Positions 6,678 through 8,028 of a DNA stretch of 8,028 nucleotides are shown piece by piece; within the stretch, counting starts at the first letter, position 1; each line of letters opens with the position of its first letter. The stretch is from Verrucomicrobiota bacterium. GTDB lineage: Bacteria; Verrucomicrobiota; Verrucomicrobiia; Verrucomicrobiales; Verrucomicrobiaceae. The stretch spans positions 1 through 8,028 of the forward strand of contig JAEYUU010000001.1 of the NCBI GenBank assembly GCA_023429545.1, read 5' to 3'. The notes beneath the pieces are model-generated. The model ran no database searches. It saw only the letters and a list, made by a program, of their open reading frames with translations, and was not told the DNA's origin. The translations under genes were made by a program, and so were the position numbers.

Positions 6678-7298
6678 ATGCAAAAAAGACATCCACTCCT
6701 CCCGGCTCTCGCGTCCTTGTTCCTTCTCTTCGTCGCCTGCGCCTCCATCTGCCGCGCCGAGCAATTCGTGCTCTTCGATGTCACGTTCACCTTCACCAAG
6801 GCGGATGCGGACAATGCCAAGCCCAGCCCCTCGCACTACTATGTGCGCGGGCCCATGATGAATGCCGAGCGTCCCAAGGACTGGACCGCGCCGGTGGACT
6901 ACCGCAATGGCACCGCCCACGTGCGCCTTGAAGTTCTCGACAAACCCGCCGGCGGCGAGGCCACCACCTGGAGCGTCTGCTACATCCCGAACAAGGGGCA
7001 GAACCACGGCTACGGCTGCTTCAACACGGACGTGTACAAGGAGGCCGGTGTGTTTGAGAAGGACATCCCGATGACCAAATTCTGGCAGAATGGGGACATC
7101 ATCTGGAGTGAGGGTATCAAGGAGATGCACCTCGTCATCAAGGACAATAGCGGTGGCAAAGGTCATGCGCACAAGCGCGCGGACCATGAAAAATTCTTTC
7201 CCACCAAGGTGCGCATGACGGTGGTACAAGTTTCAGCGGGAGCGAAGTATGACCCGAAGCTGGTGCCGGGCCTGTCGCCGGCGGTGGAGAAAAAGTAA
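6678..7298 (+). CDS. Conserved exported protein of unknown function
   Basis: 206 aa from the ATG at 6678; an in-frame TTG at 6657 would put seven polar residues before the signal peptide and is less likely. The signal peptide spans residues 1-27 (MQKRHPLLPALASLFLLFVACASICRA), with likely cleavage CRA-EQF. The Cys at 21 gives a poor lipobox (FVAC), so a lipoprotein is less likely. The mature protein has beta-rich stretches with motifs HYYV (53-56), PVDYRNGT (72-79), SVCYIPNKGQ (99-108), FWQNGDIIWSEGIK (135-148) and KDNSGGKGHAHKR (155-167), then DHEKFFPTK. This motif set matches my memory of an uncharacterised family in Planctomycetes and Verrucomicrobia. The clustered His163, His165 and His170 could bind metal, and Cys101/Cys114 could form a disulfide; both are inference. 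No enzymatic function can be assigned. Confidence 0.88.
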   Translation: MQKRHPLLPALASLFLLFVACASICRAEQFVLFDVTFTFTKADADNAKPSPSHYYVRGPMMNAERPKDWTAPVDYRNGTAHVRLEVLDKPAGGEATTWSVCYIPNKGQNHGYGCFNTDVYKEAGVFEKDIPMTKFWQNGDIIWSEGIKEMHLVIKDNSGGKGHAHKRADHEKFFPTKVRMTVVQVSAGAKYDPKLVPGLSPAVEKK

Positions 7299-7327
7299 GC
7301 GCAGAAATCCGGAAGGAGCGTAACTTC

Positions 7328-7340
7328 GCAGACGGTCTGC
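7328..7340. repeat. Inverted repeat upstream of the calcium-loop protein gene
   Basis: GCAGAC-G-GTCTGC is a perfect 6-bp inverted repeat with a one-base centre, in the 79-bp gap between 7298 and 7378. AGGAG (7314-7318) and CTCCT (7348-7352) flank it and could pair around it, enclosing a larger RNA stem. No T run follows. It could be an operator or a structured leader. Confidence 0.3.
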
Positions 7341-7377
7341 CGAATCCCTCCTCAGAACCCCTTTCACTCCTACTGAC

Positions 7378-7707
7378 ATGGCCAGCACCTCGAAGCCCAC
7401 CACCCCTCCGCCCCAGCAGCCCAAGCCCGACTTGAGCCGTGATTTGGATCACAACGGCATCGTGGATGCTCTGGATGACCGCAGCCGTGACCTGGATCGT
7501 GATGGGGTCATCGACACTGCGGATCGCCATGAGAAGGATCTCAATCGCGACAACGTGATCGACGGCACGGATCAGAAGCAACAACAGCAACAGGCCACCA
7601 AGGTCGGCACTGCCATTGGCTGGACCAAGGACGGCGATTCCTGGACGCCCCCGGAACAGAACAACAAGATCCAACAACAGCAGACGCTCCGGCCGAAGCT
7701 GGGGTGA
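7378..7707 (+). CDS. Small protein with three tandem EF-hand/dockerin-like calcium loops
   Basis: 109 aa. Residues 1-19 are Pro/Thr/Gln-rich with no signal peptide. Three 16-residue units follow at 20-35, 36-51 and 52-67. Each contains a 12-residue loop with acidic or Asn ligands at positions 1, 3, 5, 9 and 12: D22-D24-N26-D30-D33; D38-D40-D42-D46-D49; D54-N56-D58-D62-D65. The central Gly is present in the first two and is Asn in the third. This matches the calcium-binding loop of EF-hand and dockerin type I repeats, but the flanking helices are missing. A poly-Gln run (68-72) and a Gln/Pro-rich tail with WTKDGDSWTPPEQ follow. Calcium binding is inferred from the loops; the cellular role is unknown. 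No obvious ribosome-binding site precedes the ATG, so the start is less certain. It ends next to a hairpin and a convergent gene. Confidence 0.8.
   Translation: MASTSKPTTPPPQQPKPDLSRDLDHNGIVDALDDRSRDLDRDGVIDTADRHEKDLNRDNVIDGTDQKQQQQQATKVGTAIGWTKDGDSWTPPEQNNKIQQQQTLRPKLG
7435..7578 (+). repeat. Three tandem 48-bp coding repeats (calcium loops)
   Basis: Three in-frame 48-bp units (7435-7482, 7483-7530, 7531-7578) encode S-R-D-L-D-type loops. Units one and two begin AGCCGTGA and are the most alike; unit three has diverged (GAGAAGGA). The pattern implies tandem duplication of a single calcium-loop unit. Confidence 0.7.
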
Positions 7708-7725
7708 CGCCACGTTGCTGTGGCG
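7708..7725. terminator. Perfect hairpin between convergent genes
   Basis: CGCCAC-GTTGCT-GTGGCG forms a perfect 6-bp, GC-rich stem with a 6-base loop, starting on the base after the TGA at 7705-7707. It sits between the plus-strand calcium-loop gene and the minus-strand gene ending at 7743, so it could end transcription from both sides. There is no T run, so efficiency as an intrinsic terminator is uncertain. Confidence 0.45.
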
Positions 7726-7742
7726 GTGCTGATGACTGTCGC

Positions 7743-8028
7743 CTACCGCACCTTCTCCAGCCAGTCAATGCGTCGCTGCAGCTTGCTCTGCCGTTCCGCG
7801 TTGGGGTTGGGATAGAGCACGGGATACCATGCTGTCATCACGGCGGCGCGGGCGATGAGACTTTGCTGAAGCACAGCCTCATTGATGTGCCCACCGGCTT
7901 CGCGATAGGCACCTACAATGCGGTTCACGGTATCGTGGTCCTCCTCGAGGAGTTTCGCATTCCAGATGATGGAGGCCACGTCCCATTCTACCGGTCCGGC
8001 AAAGGTGTCTTCCCAATCGGACCATAGC
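7743..8028 (-). CDS. APH-family phosphotransferase, C-terminal part only
   Basis: The minus-strand frame enters from the right edge and stops at TAG (7743-7745), leaving 95 C-terminal codons. The first visible residues read WSDWEDTFAGPVEWDVASIIW. This is the '(I)DWEd...Gp..wDla' motif of the aminoglycoside phosphotransferase/kinase-like fold (Pfam APH family), in which the first Asp is the metal-binding residue equivalent to the kinase DFG Asp. The rest (YREAGGHINEAVLQQSLIARAAVMTAW and a basic tail ending RRIDWLEKVR) fits the helical C-terminal lobe. The ATP-binding N-lobe and catalytic loop lie outside the window. The substrate cannot be told: such proteins phosphorylate sugars, choline, aminoglycosides or other small molecules. 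The ATG at 7977-7979 inside this frame is not the real start, because the motif runs upstream of it. Confidence 0.82.
   Translation of the reverse strand, partial: LWSDWEDTFAGPVEWDVASIIWNAKLLEEDHDTVNRIVGAYREAGGHINEAVLQQSLIARAAVMTAWYPVLYPNPNAERQSKLQRRIDWLEKVR

Noticed and set aside
7704..8027. Plus-strand open frame at the right edge
   Set aside because: It is a shadow of the minus-strand phosphotransferase, which carries the DWED...GPVEWDVA motif.
1..8028. CRISPR arrays, tRNA or rRNA genes, insertion sequences, toxin-antitoxin pairs
   Set aside because: No direct-repeat/spacer pattern, tRNA-like cloverleaf, transposase motif or toxin-antitoxin pair was seen on reading both strands by eye; a covariance-model search was not possible.

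Overview
The window is about 8 kb of GC-rich (roughly 60% or more) bacterial chromosome-like DNA. Several gene types suggest a member of the Verrucomicrobia, close to the Verrucomicrobiaceae: a stand-alone 'replication-initiator-like' protein with a GGRPRK basic linker, an exported conserved protein of a type I associate with Planctomycetes and Verrucomicrobia, and several exported proteins of unknown function. Weak or absent Shine-Dalgarno signals at most starts fit this too. The taxonomic placement is inference from gene content, not from a marker gene.

Layout. The left edge (1-461, minus strand) holds the N-terminal part of an inner-membrane protein with an Lnb/DUF4105 periplasmic domain, running out of the window. 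A 288-bp divergent intergenic region follows. It carries a candidate promoter and an alternating GGTGT/ACACC repeat. From 750 to 7707 every gene is on the plus strand: (1) a 325-aa protein resembling phage or plasmid replication initiators (750-1727); (2) an M32 carboxypeptidase Taq-family metallopeptidase (1831-3330); (3) a 79-aa membrane protein one base downstream of it (3332-3571); (4) an exported CehA/McbA-type PHP-domain metallohydrolase (about 3665-5695); (5) an exported protein containing what looks like a duplicated domain (5778-6626); (6) an exported conserved protein of unknown function (6678-7298); (7) a small acidic protein made mostly of three 16-residue EF-hand/dockerin-like calcium loops (7378-7707). 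A perfect hairpin directly after its stop separates it from a convergent minus-strand gene at the right edge (7743-8028), the C-terminal end of an APH-family phosphotransferase.

How the genes work together. Only the M32 peptidase and the small membrane protein are tightly linked. The other plus-strand genes are separated by about 50-100 bp with no clear shared pathway. Three successive genes (3665-7298) encode exported proteins, so this block serves the cell envelope or periplasm. I found no mobile element, CRISPR array, RNA gene or defence system. The observations most worth following are the internal domain duplication, the triple calcium-loop protein without a signal peptide, the isolated replication-initiator-like gene with its candidate operator, and a parS-like 16-mer downstream of it. 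I do not see convincing evidence of an entirely new multi-gene system.
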